DNA of 64,000 nucleotides from an uncultured Clostridia bacterium (GTDB taxonomy: Bacteria > Bacillota > Clostridia > Oscillospirales > SIG627), in assembly GCA_947589595.1 (NCBI GenBank), contig CANQBV010000003.1, positions 62,001 through 126,000 of the forward strand, read 5' to 3'. Below the pieces are notes generated by a model, which did not search any database, was not told the DNA's origin, and was given only the letters and a program-made list of their open reading frames with translations. Below are positions 8,156 through 17,460 of this stretch, piece after piece. Position 1 is the stretch's first letter, and the number at the start of each line of letters is the position of its first letter. The translations under genes were made by a program, and so were the position numbers.

Positions 8156-10321
8156 TCAGACTCGTAGCGATAGCTCGGTATAAATATTGATAATAAACGA
8201 GGTAATCTTGGTAAGCAGACCGGAGAACAGCAGGATGATGAACATGATAAATACCATGGCGATCAAAGTGCCGATTACGGTCAGAATGTTCTTTCCGAAT
8301 GTGTAGTCGTGTGTGACCATCACGCCAAAGAACAACAGGAAACCGGTCCAGATATAGCCCACACTGATCAGCACCGTAATAATGGCGGATTCATCCAAAG
8401 AAAAGATGTGCGTCAGCATCGTAGCGGGGATCAGCATCAGCGGCAGCGGAACCAGGGCATAGCAGGTTGCCAGGCAAATGTCCTTAAAGCTTCCCTCGCC
8501 CTCAAAGAGCGTGGTCAGGCACCAGTTGCCAACGGTGAAAAGGAAGAACGGGATCAGAACGCCGATAATTTCGGAGAAAATACTCACGCCGTTTTCCAGT
8601 GGATCGTACCAGAAAGACTGGCCGATATCCTGGTAAACGAAGGAAAGGATCGTCAAAACTACGAAGAAGACGCCCGCCTTCATATTTCCGCGTTTTTCGT
8701 GTTTCAAATCCCAGAAGCCGTCGAACGGATGGAAGATCACGTGGCAGCCGTACAGCGCAGCCTCCTTGAAGGTTCTCTTGTCCTTCATGACCTGCCCCTT
8801 CTCGTTTACCTTGGCGGCATAGCGGAAGAACCAGGAAATCAGAAGCACAATGGCGATCACTACGACCGGGATGAGAATAATATAGTCTTCGATCCAGGCT
8901 TTTCTGATTTTGGTGTAGCTCTTGGAGTACCCCTCGGCGTCGTACGCGTAGGAATAATATTCCTCGGCGCCTTCGTAATCGCCGGAGCGATAAAGGCTGT
9001 CGGCAATTCCGATATAAGCTTCATCGAAATTGGAGTTTCTTAAAAGCACCTGCTGCCAATAATAGGCGGACTGGTCATAGTTCCGATCCTCCACGTTCTG
9101 CACGGCGGCGGTCAAATACTCGCCGTATTCCGTTCTCTTGTAGATCGTGAAGCAATTGCTGGTTTTGTCCAGCGCCAGGAACGAAGATCCCTGGTAGCAG
9201 ATTGCGGAAACAGCCTGATTATTCCCAAGCTGAACACCTTTATCTCCGAAAATATAGAGAAGGTTTCCGGCGGAATCGTAGGTGTAGAAGCGCTGTCTGC
9301 GAGAGTCTACGACACTCCAGATCCCAGCCTCGGAAAGAGCGACGTCGGTAATCAGCGAAACGCCGGTTACCGCATCGGCATCCACGTGGGCGTAACCGAT
9401 CACGTTAACTTCACCGGACGGCGGCCAGAAGCCGGTTCTCATCATTACGTCTTCGCCCTGCGCATTCAGCTTTTTTACCGGAGCATAATCGCCGGATTTG
9501 GAATGACTGGAAATAGCGGAAGCTACTTTATCTTCATCGAGCGAGGAAATGGTGGCGTAGATAAAACCGGAATCATCAATGGTAATATTGTTGTACTCGG
9601 TCGGCACGTTGGAGATCATCGCGTTTCTCTGCTCTCTGGTCTGGAACATTCTCCAGAAAATCTGCCAGGCACTGGGAGCGGATTTCTGTGCGCCGAGAAA
9701 GCCCAAAAAGTCGCCGTTAGCGTTCATGGAAATGATACCGTAGTTGGTAGTGGAAGAAACCACGTAAATTCTGCCGGCGGTATCCACTGCGCAGGCAATC
9801 GGCTTATACACACTGCCGTCCGGGATCGCGCTGCTTTCCGGCTGCAGGATCCAACGGTCGTAGGTGGCGGATTCGATTTTACCGTCCTCACCGACGGTCT
9901 TTTTGAAAACTACGATACGGTTGTTTTCGGTGTCGCAAACATAGATATCATCATTCTTAATGTAAACGCCCTGGCAGGAAGCAAACGCATCCGGCACCCC
10001 GTATTCGTTGACAAACGTGTTGAGAATACGATTCAGCGTATAGTCCGGGTTCAGGATCACGATCCGGTTGTTCGTCGGATCGGCAATGTAAAGGTTCCCG
10101 TCTGCGTCCGTCTCCAGATCGGTCGGAGAATTCAGCGCGGTCTGCAGACCCATGGCGGCGGAATCAATAATCGTATCCGGCACGTATGCGTGCGGAGATT
10201 CTACATAAAAACCGTCAATGTCATAGGTATAAGTGGAATAGGGCACCATGGCGCTGGCAGTAGGAGCCAGAATGGCGGCAAGGCAGAAAATCAATAAGAA
10301 TGATTTCCAAAACTTCTTCAT
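8156..10321 (-). CDS. Exported NHL-repeat / TPR / Yip1-domain membrane protein
   Basis: A 721-aa protein in three parts. After a signal peptide (LLIFCLAAILAPTASA) come NHL-type beta-propeller repeats (about residues 60-390; LETDADGNLYIADPTNNRI, IYVCDTENNRIVVFKK). A short TPR-like helical segment follows (about 400-465; YWQQVLLRNSNFDEAY, YRSGDYEGAEEYYSYAY). One transmembrane helix near 475-495 leads into a C-terminal Yip1-type bundle of about five helices. The propeller should be extracytoplasmic and the Yip1 part in the membrane. This looks like a surface binding or assembly module linked to the transporters; no enzymatic residues are seen. RBS AAAGGAG precedes ATG 10321. The fixed place between permease pair 1 and DUF5696 implies a shared function. 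Confidence 0.82.
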   Translation of the reverse strand: MKKFWKSFLLIFCLAAILAPTASAMVPYSTYTYDIDGFYVESPHAYVPDTIIDSAAMGLQTALNSPTDLETDADGNLYIADPTNNRIVILNPDYTLNRILNTFVNEYGVPDAFASCQGVYIKNDDIYVCDTENNRIVVFKKTVGEDGKIESATYDRWILQPESSAIPDGSVYKPIACAVDTAGRIYVVSSTTNYGIISMNANGDFLGFLGAQKSAPSAWQIFWRMFQTREQRNAMISNVPTEYNNITIDDSGFIYATISSLDEDKVASAISSHSKSGDYAPVKKLNAQGEDVMMRTGFWPPSGEVNVIGYAHVDADAVTGVSLITDVALSEAGIWSVVDSRRQRFYTYDSAGNLLYIFGDKGVQLGNNQAVSAICYQGSSFLALDKTSNCFTIYKRTEYGEYLTAAVQNVEDRNYDQSAYYWQQVLLRNSNFDEAYIGIADSLYRSGDYEGAEEYYSYAYDAEGYSKSYTKIRKAWIEDYIILIPVVVIAIVLLISWFFRYAAKVNEKGQVMKDKRTFKEAALYGCHVIFHPFDGFWDLKHEKRGNMKAGVFFVVLTILSFVYQDIGQSFWYDPLENGVSIFSEIIGVLIPFFLFTVGNWCLTTLFEGEGSFKDICLATCYALVPLPLMLIPATMLTHIFSLDESAIITVLISVGYIWTGFLLFFGVMVTHDYTFGKNILTVIGTLIAMVFIMFIILLFSGLLTKITSFIINIYTELSLRV

Positions 10322-10339
10322 TTCGATTTTCTCCTTTCC

Positions 10340-11212
10340 TTAATCTTTCATACCGGAAGTCGACATGGTTTCGATAATGTTGCTCTGCGTAATAACGAAA
10401 ACTAAAATCGGAACCAGCATCATAATCACCGTAGAAGCAGCGCCCGCGCCCTGACGGGAAATACCGCCGGTCACAATCTGCTGGATCGCGTAGTTAAAAC
10501 TCTTGTACTGCTCGGTGTAGATATAGATCGAAGCACCGGAGTTCCAAAGATCCTTAAAGCAGAACACGATCAGGGTCAGCCAGGCGGGCTTCACCATCGG
10601 CATGGCGATCTGCCAGAACACGCGCATCTCGCTGGCGCCGTCCAGTCTTGCGGATTCCAGCACCGTTGTCGGCACGCTGGTTTCCATAAACTGCTTCATC
10701 AGGTACAGACCCATACTCGTCGCACAGGCAGGAATGATTCTCGCCCAATAGGTATCGATCATATGGAGCACACTCATGGTGAAGAAGTTGGTGATCGCGG
10801 TTACGGTGGTGTGGAACATCAACGAATACACAACGATCTGGAACAGCACTTCTTTGCCGGGGAATTTCATCTTGGCCAGCGAATAGGCCGCCGCCGAGGA
10901 AAGCATTACATTGCCGAAGGTTCCCAACACCGAAACGAAAGCGGTGTTAAAAATGTAGCGGGAAAACGGCACCCAGCTGGTACTCATTAAGTTAAAGAGG
11001 GTTTTGAAGTTATTTAAAGTAGGGCTGCGCACGAAGAAGCGTGGCGGGAACTGCCACAATTCGTCCAAAGGCTTTAAGGACTGCAAAATTGTATACAGCA
11101 TCGGCAAAAACATGAAAGCGCCGAAAATAAGCAGTACCGTGTTGATCCCGATATCGCCGCCGAGCGAACGGTTGAGCGCGTGGTTGGATTTTCTGATATG
11201 AAGTTTTGCCAT
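10340..11212 (-). CDS. Carbohydrate ABC transporter permease, MalG type (first pair)
   Basis: A 290-aa permease with six membrane segments and EAA loop LESARLDGASEMRVFWQIAMP, the docking site for the transport ATPase. Its start lies three bases after the stop of the MalF-type partner at 11215, so the two are translationally coupled. It differs clearly in sequence from the MalG-type protein at 3209, so the two pairs are not a recent tandem duplication. The closest logical partner is the 1050-aa binding protein two genes upstream. Confidence 0.93.
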   Translation of the reverse strand: MAKLHIRKSNHALNRSLGGDIGINTVLLIFGAFMFLPMLYTILQSLKPLDELWQFPPRFFVRSPTLNNFKTLFNLMSTSWVPFSRYIFNTAFVSVLGTFGNVMLSSAAAYSLAKMKFPGKEVLFQIVVYSLMFHTTVTAITNFFTMSVLHMIDTYWARIIPACATSMGLYLMKQFMETSVPTTVLESARLDGASEMRVFWQIAMPMVKPAWLTLIVFCFKDLWNSGASIYIYTEQYKSFNYAIQQIVTGGISRQGAGAASTVIMMLVPILVFVITQSNIIETMSTSGMKD

Positions 11213-11214
11213 CG

Positions 11215-12165
11215 TTATTTACCAACCTTTCCGAGAATCTTGCGGACCAGCATATTGGAACCGATCATCAGGAAGAACAGTACCACGGCGATTGTGGAAG
11301 CATAACCCATTTCAAAACGGGTGTTACCGTAGTCCTCCAAATGGTGCATGATCGTGTGCGCACAGTATTCCGGCGAGGGGAAGCCGACAAGGCCGGTAAT
11401 GACCGCACCGAAACCGAACGACTGCGTAATGGCCATGACCGCGCCGAACAGCATCTGCGGGCGCATATACGGCAAGGTGATGTACCAAAGCTCCTGCCAA
11501 CGGTTTTTGACGCCGTCCACGGCCGCCGCTTCGTAAAGCGAGCGATCCACGACCTGAAAACCGGCAATAAAGGTCAGGAACGAGGTACCGAGTGAGGTCC
11601 AGAGCGCCACAATTATGACGATCGGCATGATATAGTCGGTATCCTTCAGCCAGGCAATCGGCGTAGTGATCAGACCGAGGTTGATCAAAGTACCGTTCAA
11701 AAAGCCGTGCGAGTCGGCAGAAAAGATATACGTCCAAACCAAATAGATGTTACCGGAAATACTGGGGGCGTAGAAGATCAGCGTCATCAGCGCGCGGATC
11801 TTCGATGGCAGTTCGTTAATAAACCAGGCCAGGATCAGGGACAAGAGATACGAACCCGGGCCGGTGATAGCCGCAAACACAAGCGTGTTCTTTACAGAAA
11901 GAAGGAAAATATCGTCATCCAGGAACAGACGGATGTAGTTGTCGAACCAAATGATATGCGGCATTTCCAGCATGTTGAAATCCGTTAAGCTGAAAAGGAT
12001 AGACAAGATAACGGGCAACACAGTGAAAATAAAGAAAATAATGTAGAACGGTGCGAGCAAGAAATATCCGGTCTTGTTGGCCTTCATTTCTTTCCATGTC
12101 CATTGCCATTTGGTCATGTCTTTTCTCGAGACCGGTCTCTTTACTGCTTCAGTCTTTTGAGACAT
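11215..12165 (-). CDS. Sugar ABC transporter permease, MalF type (first pair)
   Basis: A 316-aa permease with N-terminal cytoplasmic tail, first membrane segment at about residues 36-56 (YFLLAPFYIIFFIFTVLPVI) and EAA loop LYEAAAVDGVKNRWQELWY. It lacks the long acidic extracytoplasmic insert of the second MalF-type protein. It follows the solute-binding protein by 23 bases and is coupled to the MalG-type gene. Substrate unknown, presumed saccharide. Confidence 0.93.
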   Translation of the reverse strand: MSQKTEAVKRPVSRKDMTKWQWTWKEMKANKTGYFLLAPFYIIFFIFTVLPVILSILFSLTDFNMLEMPHIIWFDNYIRLFLDDDIFLLSVKNTLVFAAITGPGSYLLSLILAWFINELPSKIRALMTLIFYAPSISGNIYLVWTYIFSADSHGFLNGTLINLGLITTPIAWLKDTDYIMPIVIIVALWTSLGTSFLTFIAGFQVVDRSLYEAAAVDGVKNRWQELWYITLPYMRPQMLFGAVMAITQSFGFGAVITGLVGFPSPEYCAHTIMHHLEDYGNTRFEMGYASTIAVVLFFLMIGSNMLVRKILGKVGK

Positions 12166-12188
12166 ATGAACATTCTCTCCTTATCTTC

Positions 12189-15100
12189 TTAAAGTGTTTC
12201 TTCGTAATCTTCCAGGGTAGGAAGTCCGAATTCCGAACGCTTTCTGGAAAGCTCAGCATTGATGGTGTCGATATAACCGAGCATTTCTTCCACCGGATCC
12301 GCGTCATCGTTATAGGCGCTCAGGAAAGCGAATTCAACGTATCTTGTCACAATATAACCGCCGGGCATTTCGGGCGTGGCCTGCAGCCAGTCGAACTGGC
12401 GCTGCAGCTCTTCTCTTTCCTCAGCCGTCCAGCTCATGGAGTAGAGCGCTTCCAGGTTGGCGGTCGCATACTGACCGGAGGCGCCGAGCAAAGCATAGTA
12501 TTCCTGACCGTAGGTCGCCTGCGTTTCCGCACCGACCCACCACTTCATGAAGTCCCACGCTGCCTTAATCTCTTCGCAGCCGCGCATCATCACCACACCG
12601 GTAATAGTGGTGTCAGCCGTGTGGTCGATTATGACTTCTCCGTTTTTATCGGTCCGCACGGTTCCGGGCAGCAGCGTAAAGCCCCAAAGGCCGCGCAGCT
12701 CCGGCGCATAGATCGTAAGCTGAGAATAGATCGTGTACTGAGAAACGCCCACGGGCATTTCACCGGTACGGAAGCGGTTTACAAAGCTATAGGAGTACGG
12801 GAAGCCATACATGGTATACATTTCACAGAGATCCTTAAAGGTCTCCAGCGAAGTATTGGAATCCAGGTTGATCTGCATACCGAAGCTCAGGCCACTTTCA
12901 TCGCCGGGTAAAGCCTCGCGGTAAAGCTGCTCTCCTCTCTGATACAAGAGGATCAGAAGACCTGCCAGAGATTCGTGATAACCGAACTGCAGGTTATTGG
13001 ACTGCAGGGTAGGCAGCATGTTGTATACGTCGTCCCAGGTTTCGGGAATATCCAATCCCAATTGCAGCAGGATATCGCTGCGGTAGAACAGCATGGAGAA
13101 TTGCTCGGTTTCCGGCAGCGCGTACGCCACGCCGTAAAGCTGCAGCGGGGTGGTCGCCGCGTCGGCAAACCAGGAAATCACTTCGTCATAATCCGAGAAC
13201 ACCTCACGGCACAACGCGTTCTGCGCCAGGGTCGCTTCGTCGTCCCCTTCCTTGTCCACGTAGCCGGCCGGATTGAGCGGCATGACGGCGGAGCGAATGG
13301 CGTAATTGATCACGTTGGCGGAAGTGGTGGTCAGGTTCACGTCCGGGCCGCTTCCGGAAAGCGTAGCGGGAAGGAGCGAACCGGCAGCAACAAGCTTCAG
13401 TTCCACTGCCACATTGTAATTCTTCGTAAAGGAGTCGCTCACAAGCGAACGGATAATCTGCGCCTGGTCACGACCGGAAGTGGTCCATACTTCAATCGAA
13501 GCATAATTCTCGGTGCCCTCGGCCGTACGGACGCCGTAGCTGGAATAGTCGCTGATCCAGCTCATCACAAACTGTCTGAATTCATAAGCCATCGCCGAGA
13601 AGAAATTCGCACCGGCGCGATAGCCGTTGTCCTTCAGGTAGCGGGCTGTGTTTTCTCCGGCGGCGGAAGTGGGATAAACCAGGATATAGTCAAATTCCAA
13701 AGGCTGGTTTCTCGTCGTCATGATCCAGGTACCGAGCGTACCGATATAGTCTTTGAGTTCATCGAAGTTCGGAGCGATCAAATCTTCGTCTCCGCCCATT
13801 CTTTCCAAAAGGAGCGCTACGTTTTCCAGGGTAACGGAATCGGACCCCTTGGTGCCGTTGATCTCTTCCAGCTGAGCGGAAAGCTCATAAAGCTTTTCCG
13901 ATTCCTCCAGCATACCGACCAGTACCTCCGGCATCAGCTGGCCGAATTTATAATCGCGGTATTCATCCGGCTCCGCACCGGTAAGCATGAGGATCTGCAG
14001 GTAGTATTCATTGATATTGGCAAGCGAAAGCTCCACGTCGGTCAGAACCTGCGCCATATTTCCGAGCGCGACCCAGAATTCCATCCTGTGCTTGCCGGCG
14101 GTCAGATAGAACTTAAATTCTCTTTCCTCGCCGGTCGCTTCATCGATCACGCCGTCCGTGAGAGCGGAAAGCTGCCAATCATCGTCATATTTGAAGCGCA
14201 AATACTTGGCTTCAGCAAAAGGAGTGGCCCCATCTATACGAATGTCACGCGTTACATACATACCTTCTGCGAAGGACTGGTTAAAGCGGGGAGCGATGCT
14301 GTAATACCCATCGGACGCCACTTCAAATTCCCAAGAGATCCACTGCCCTACGGTTTCCCACTTTTCCCCGCCGATGGTGTTGAGATAAATATTGTAAGCG
14401 CTTTGGGGAGAGGTGATCGCCGAGCTGCGGTTGTAGGTGGGATAAATAATATTGGAAGAAGTCAGCTGTGCCTTTTCACCCTCCAGCATGACGATATCGC
14501 CGCTGGCGTTATCGGGCTTGGCGTTGTTCGCAGCCAAATACTCTTCGTAGGTGATTTCCGAATCATCGTAATAAATACGGATCGATTCGATCGCCACCGG
14601 CTCCTGCACTTCGGCAAGGGTCAGGGTGTGCGTACCTGCTTCAATATAATAAAGGAAGGGATCCACGATGTACCCGGTGGAATCGCTCGCCAAAATGGTA
14701 CGCCATTCCGGCGCTTCCACCTTGTTCGGTTTGATTTCGTTTCCGTCGTTATCCAAAACAAAACCGCGATCGTTGACCTCCTCGTCCGTGGGAACGCTTT
14801 CGCCCCAGACGCGGCTCATTTCGATATAGCGGGATTCGCGGAACGGGTAAGAGTCGTCCAGCAGCAGAGCGCGCTCGATCGTCGCGGCGTTGCTTCTGAT
14901 GTCGACTTTTCCGTCGCCGTCCAGATCGAGATTGACGATCGGATAGTAGGTAATGGCAATGTGGTAGTTCCCGGTCTTGGTAATTTCAAAATTCCAGGTC
15001 ACGTCGCCGGTTTCGGGAATCAAAATCGTGCCTTTGCGGGAAAAGTCCGTTTTCTGCGTCGAAACTTTGGCAGTCGTTTTTTCAGGATCGAATTCGCTGC

Positions 15101-15341
15101 CTAGCAGCGTAATATCATCCGTCCCTTTTACGCGGCTGTCATGAAGCAGTCTGTACTCCGCATAGGTGTTGGACTGCAAAAGCTCTTGGATCTTCTGCAG
15201 CTTGGAAGTGGAATCCGACTCGGAAACAGCGGGCTCTTTCTCTGCGTTTTCCGCAGCGAAAACAGCCGTTCCCAAGCAGGAAACCGCCATCAAAACAGCA
15301 AGCAGAAGCGCAAGCGATTTTGACAGAAATCTCTTGATCAT
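12189..15341 (-). CDS. Extracellular solute-binding protein with N-terminal carbohydrate-binding-like domains
   Basis: At 1050 aa this is over twice the size of a family 1 sugar-binding protein. A signal peptide spans about residues 1-30, cut by signal peptidase I near AVFA-AEN; the MAVSC stretch is only a weak lipobox. Two beta-sandwich-like modules follow, with matching phrases DVTWNFEITKTGNYHIAITY (about 110-130) and WISWEFEVASDGYYSIAPRF (about 335-355), which resemble CBM6/CBM35-like folds. The classical binding protein occupies about residues 600-1050 (YASIEVWTTSGRDQ, YGVAYALPETEQFSMLFYRS, AAWDFMKWWVG). It is the first gene of the operon with its own promoter, and presumably delivers ligand to one or both permease pairs. 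Fold assignment of the N-terminal modules is inference. Confidence 0.88.
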   Translation of the reverse strand: MIKRFLSKSLALLLAVLMAVSCLGTAVFAAENAEKEPAVSESDSTSKLQKIQELLQSNTYAEYRLLHDSRVKGTDDITLLGSEFDPEKTTAKVSTQKTDFSRKGTILIPETGDVTWNFEITKTGNYHIAITYYPIVNLDLDGDGKVDIRSNAATIERALLLDDSYPFRESRYIEMSRVWGESVPTDEEVNDRGFVLDNDGNEIKPNKVEAPEWRTILASDSTGYIVDPFLYYIEAGTHTLTLAEVQEPVAIESIRIYYDDSEITYEEYLAANNAKPDNASGDIVMLEGEKAQLTSSNIIYPTYNRSSAITSPQSAYNIYLNTIGGEKWETVGQWISWEFEVASDGYYSIAPRFNQSFAEGMYVTRDIRIDGATPFAEAKYLRFKYDDDWQLSALTDGVIDEATGEEREFKFYLTAGKHRMEFWVALGNMAQVLTDVELSLANINEYYLQILMLTGAEPDEYRDYKFGQLMPEVLVGMLEESEKLYELSAQLEEINGTKGSDSVTLENVALLLERMGGDEDLIAPNFDELKDYIGTLGTWIMTTRNQPLEFDYILVYPTSAAGENTARYLKDNGYRAGANFFSAMAYEFRQFVMSWISDYSSYGVRTAEGTENYASIEVWTTSGRDQAQIIRSLVSDSFTKNYNVAVELKLVAAGSLLPATLSGSGPDVNLTTTSANVINYAIRSAVMPLNPAGYVDKEGDDEATLAQNALCREVFSDYDEVISWFADAATTPLQLYGVAYALPETEQFSMLFYRSDILLQLGLDIPETWDDVYNMLPTLQSNNLQFGYHESLAGLLILLYQRGEQLYREALPGDESGLSFGMQINLDSNTSLETFKDLCEMYTMYGFPYSYSFVNRFRTGEMPVGVSQYTIYSQLTIYAPELRGLWGFTLLPGTVRTDKNGEVIIDHTADTTITGVVMMRGCEEIKAAWDFMKWWVGAETQATYGQEYYALLGASGQYATANLEALYSMSWTAEEREELQRQFDWLQATPEMPGGYIVTRYVEFAFLSAYNDDADPVEEMLGYIDTINAELSRKRSEFGLPTLEDYEETL

Positions 15342-15381
15342 AATATGGGGTTCCTCCTATATGTCATATGTATGTAGACTA

Positions 15382-15410
15382 ATTCTACCATAGCTTTTTT
15401 TCTTTGTCAA
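15382..15410 (-). promoter_or_regulatory. Promoter of the carbohydrate operon
   Basis: Read on the minus strand: TTGACA (15410-15405), 17-base spacer, TAGAAT (15387-15382). The start codon is at 15341, with GGAGG at about 15350. It is the only strong promoter seen for the seven genes. Confidence 0.82.
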
Positions 15411-15796
15411 GAATCGAAAAACCGCTAAATCTCAGCGTTTTCACGCATTTTTTGGCAAGAAAAAAGCTCGATTTTCGCCTTGATGTGAAAATCGAGTGAA
15501 TTATTGCATTTTAAAAAGTGCACAAATTTTAATGAAAAAATATATTCATGATCTGTTCACGCTTGAAATCCATTGAAAAATAAGGGATTATTTTTAAAAA
15601 AATCTTTAAATATTATATTTTTATCAACTAAAAAAAATATTCACATTTTCTAAATAATTATAATTTTGTGCATTTCAGCCCCCTTTTTCATGTTTTTGGG
15701 ACGCATAAAATCGGCTGAAATTATTGTAAATTACTTACAATATTTTTTTAAATTTTTCTACAATTTGCACATAGCTTTTTGTGTTCAAAAACAGGC
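15411..15796. other. AT-rich noncoding spacer
   Basis: This stretch between the operon promoter and rnhA is strongly AT-rich with many A and T runs, in contrast to its surroundings. No ORF with a ribosome binding site was found; the 63-aa ORF at 15666 has no RBS. It contains one terminator hairpin at 15460-15497. The AT bias would suit a regulator-binding or bent upstream region for the operon promoter. Confidence 0.6.
15460..15497 (-). terminator. Hairpin terminator downstream of rnhA
   Basis: CTCGATTTTC (15467-15476) pairs with GAAAATCGAG (15487-15496). On the minus strand the stem is followed by CTTTTTTCTT. It would stop rnhA transcripts about 300 bases after the gene and shield the carbohydrate operon. 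Confidence 0.75.
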
Positions 15797-16240
15797 TCAC
15801 TCCTGCGAAACTCGGTGCGATTCCGCCACCGCCATGGCGTCGCACCGCTCGTTGTAGGGGTGACCGGCGTGACCCTTGATCCAAGTGAATTTCACCTCGT
15901 GCCGCTGCAAAAGCGGCAGCAGCCGCTGCCAGAGATCGACGTTCAAAACCGGCTTTTTATCGGCCTTTTTCCAGCCGTTTGCCTGCCAGGCGCAAAGCCA
16001 GCCTTTTTCGATCGCATCCACCACATAGCGTGAATCGCTGATCACTTCCACAAGGCAAGGCTCCCTGAGCGCCTCCAGCGCCGCCAATACCGCCATGATC
16101 TCCATGCGGTTATTGGTGGTTTGGAATTCCCCGCCGGAAAGACATTTCTCCGTTCCCCGGTAAGTCAGGATCGCACCGTACCCGCCCGGTCCGGGATTGC
16201 CCATACAAGCGCCGTCTGTATAGACTACAACTTTTTTCAT
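15797..16240 (-). CDS. rnhA: Ribonuclease HI
   Basis: RNase HI cleaves the RNA strand of RNA-DNA hybrids (R-loops, primers). The four catalytic acidic residues are in recognisable motifs: D in [10 protein letters not shown] in [11 protein letters not shown] in [10 protein letters not shown], and D in YNERCDAMA; the substrate-handling segment WIKGHAGHP is also there. ATG 16240 with GAGGAAGCT upstream gives 147 aa, the usual length for the enzyme; the ORF track start at 16318 adds an unlikely basic leader. The gene is transcribed alone. Confidence 0.96.
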   Translation of the reverse strand: MKKVVVYTDGACMGNPGPGGYGAILTYRGTEKCLSGGEFQTTNNRMEIMAVLAALEALREPCLVEVISDSRYVVDAIEKGWLCAWQANGWKKADKKPVLNVDLWQRLLPLLQRHEVKFTWIKGHAGHPYNERCDAMAVAESHRVSQE

Positions 16241-16362
16241 AGCTTCCTCTTTTCTTTCATCTGTTTTCATTGTATCATATTTTCTTTGATTCCGAAATAT
16301 TTTTTTCAAAATTAACACAATTTTTCCTGTCTTTGTCCCAATTATTAATTTTTTGGTTTTGC

Positions 16363-16391
16363 TTGCTTTTCCTACCCTACTGTGCTATGAT
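16363..16391 (+). promoter_or_regulatory. Promoter of trpS
   Basis: TTGCTT (16363-16368), 17-base spacer and TATGAT (16386-16391), with the extended element TGC just before the -10 box. No T-box antiterminator leader fits in the 57 bases between it and the start codon. Confidence 0.7.
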
Positions 16392-16447
16392 AGGAAAGTA
16401 GAAAAATGCCGTCTTTTTATTTTTTCTTATGCGAAAGGACATCCCCA

Positions 16448-17455
16448 ATGGACGCACAAGTTTTCAAAAAAAGAATACTTTCCGCCGCCCAGCCCTCCGG
16501 AAATCTCACCCTGGGAAATTATCTCGGCGCGCTGAAAAACTGGGCGGATCTGCAAAAAGATTTTGAATGCTTTTATTGCGTGGCCGATCTCCACGCGATC
16601 ACGCTGAAGCAGGAACCTTCGCTGCTGCGCCAGCGCAGCCTGCAAACGCTTGCGCTTTATATCGCCTGCGGGATTGATCCGCAAAAGGTCACTTTCTTTA
16701 TTCAGAGCCATGTGCCGCAGCACACTCAGCTTTCCTGGGTGCTGGGCTGCAGCACCATGTTCGGAGAACTTTCCCGCATGACGCAGTTTAAGGATAAATC
16801 GCAGCGCCATGCGGATAACATCAACGTCGGCCTTTTCACCTACCCGGTGCTCATGGCGGCGGATATTCTCCTGTACCAGGCCAATCTGGTACCCGTCGGG
16901 GACGACCAGCGGCAGCACATTGAACTGGCGCGCGATATCGCCAAGCGCTTCAACGCCAATTACTCCGAAACCTTTACCATTCCCGAAGCCTATATTTTAA
17001 AATCCAGCGCACGAATCATGTCCCTGCAGGATCCCACGCGAAAAATGTCAAAATCCGACCCCAACCCCTCCGCGTGCATTTTCATACTCGATTCTAAAGA
17101 TGAGATTCTGAAAAAATGCAAGCGCGCCGTCACCGACTCAGAAGCTGTCGTCGCAGCCGATCCGGCCAGGCCGGGGATTTATAATTTGGTGCAGATCTAT
17201 TCCGCTCTCACCGGCAAAAGCGCCGAAGAAGTCGCAGCGGAATTTGCCGGCCGTGGCTACGGTGATTTCAAAGCCGCCGTGGGTGAAACCTGCGCCGATG
17301 CGCTCGCTCCGGTGCGCGAAGAATACGCGCGGCTCACCGCCGACAAGGCGTACTTAGAGGAAATCATGAAAAACGGCGCCGAAAAGGCTTCTTATATCGC
17401 ACAAAAAACCGTTTCCAAAGTATACAGAAAGGTTGGCTTTTATCAGCCTCGATAA
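16448..17455 (+). CDS. trpS: Tryptophanyl-tRNA synthetase
   Basis: This class I synthetase charges tRNA-Trp with tryptophan using ATP. The HIGH-equivalent motif is QPSGNLTLGNYLGAL near residue 10-24 and the KMSKS loop is DPTRKMSKSDPN near 195-205. ATG 16448 behind AAAGGACATCCCCA gives 335 aa, the standard bacterial length; the track start at 16406 is too far upstream. It is followed after five bases by the GTG of the TagO/WecA-type gene, so the two are probably cotranscribed although functionally unrelated. Confidence 0.97.
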   Translation: MDAQVFKKRILSAAQPSGNLTLGNYLGALKNWADLQKDFECFYCVADLHAITLKQEPSLLRQRSLQTLALYIACGIDPQKVTFFIQSHVPQHTQLSWVLGCSTMFGELSRMTQFKDKSQRHADNINVGLFTYPVLMAADILLYQANLVPVGDDQRQHIELARDIAKRFNANYSETFTIPEAYILKSSARIMSLQDPTRKMSKSDPNPSACIFILDSKDEILKKCKRAVTDSEAVVAADPARPGIYNLVQIYSALTGKSAEEVAAEFAGRGYGDFKAAVGETCADALAPVREEYARLTADKAYLEEIMKNGAEKASYIAQKTVSKVYRKVGFYQPR

Positions 17456-17460
17456 GTAAC

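Noticed and set aside
12975-15104. 709-aa plus-strand ORF opposite the solute-binding protein
   Set aside because: It mirrors the codon pattern of the real gene, has no RBS, and its translation has no recognisable motif; the minus-strand protein has a signal peptide, RBS and family motifs.
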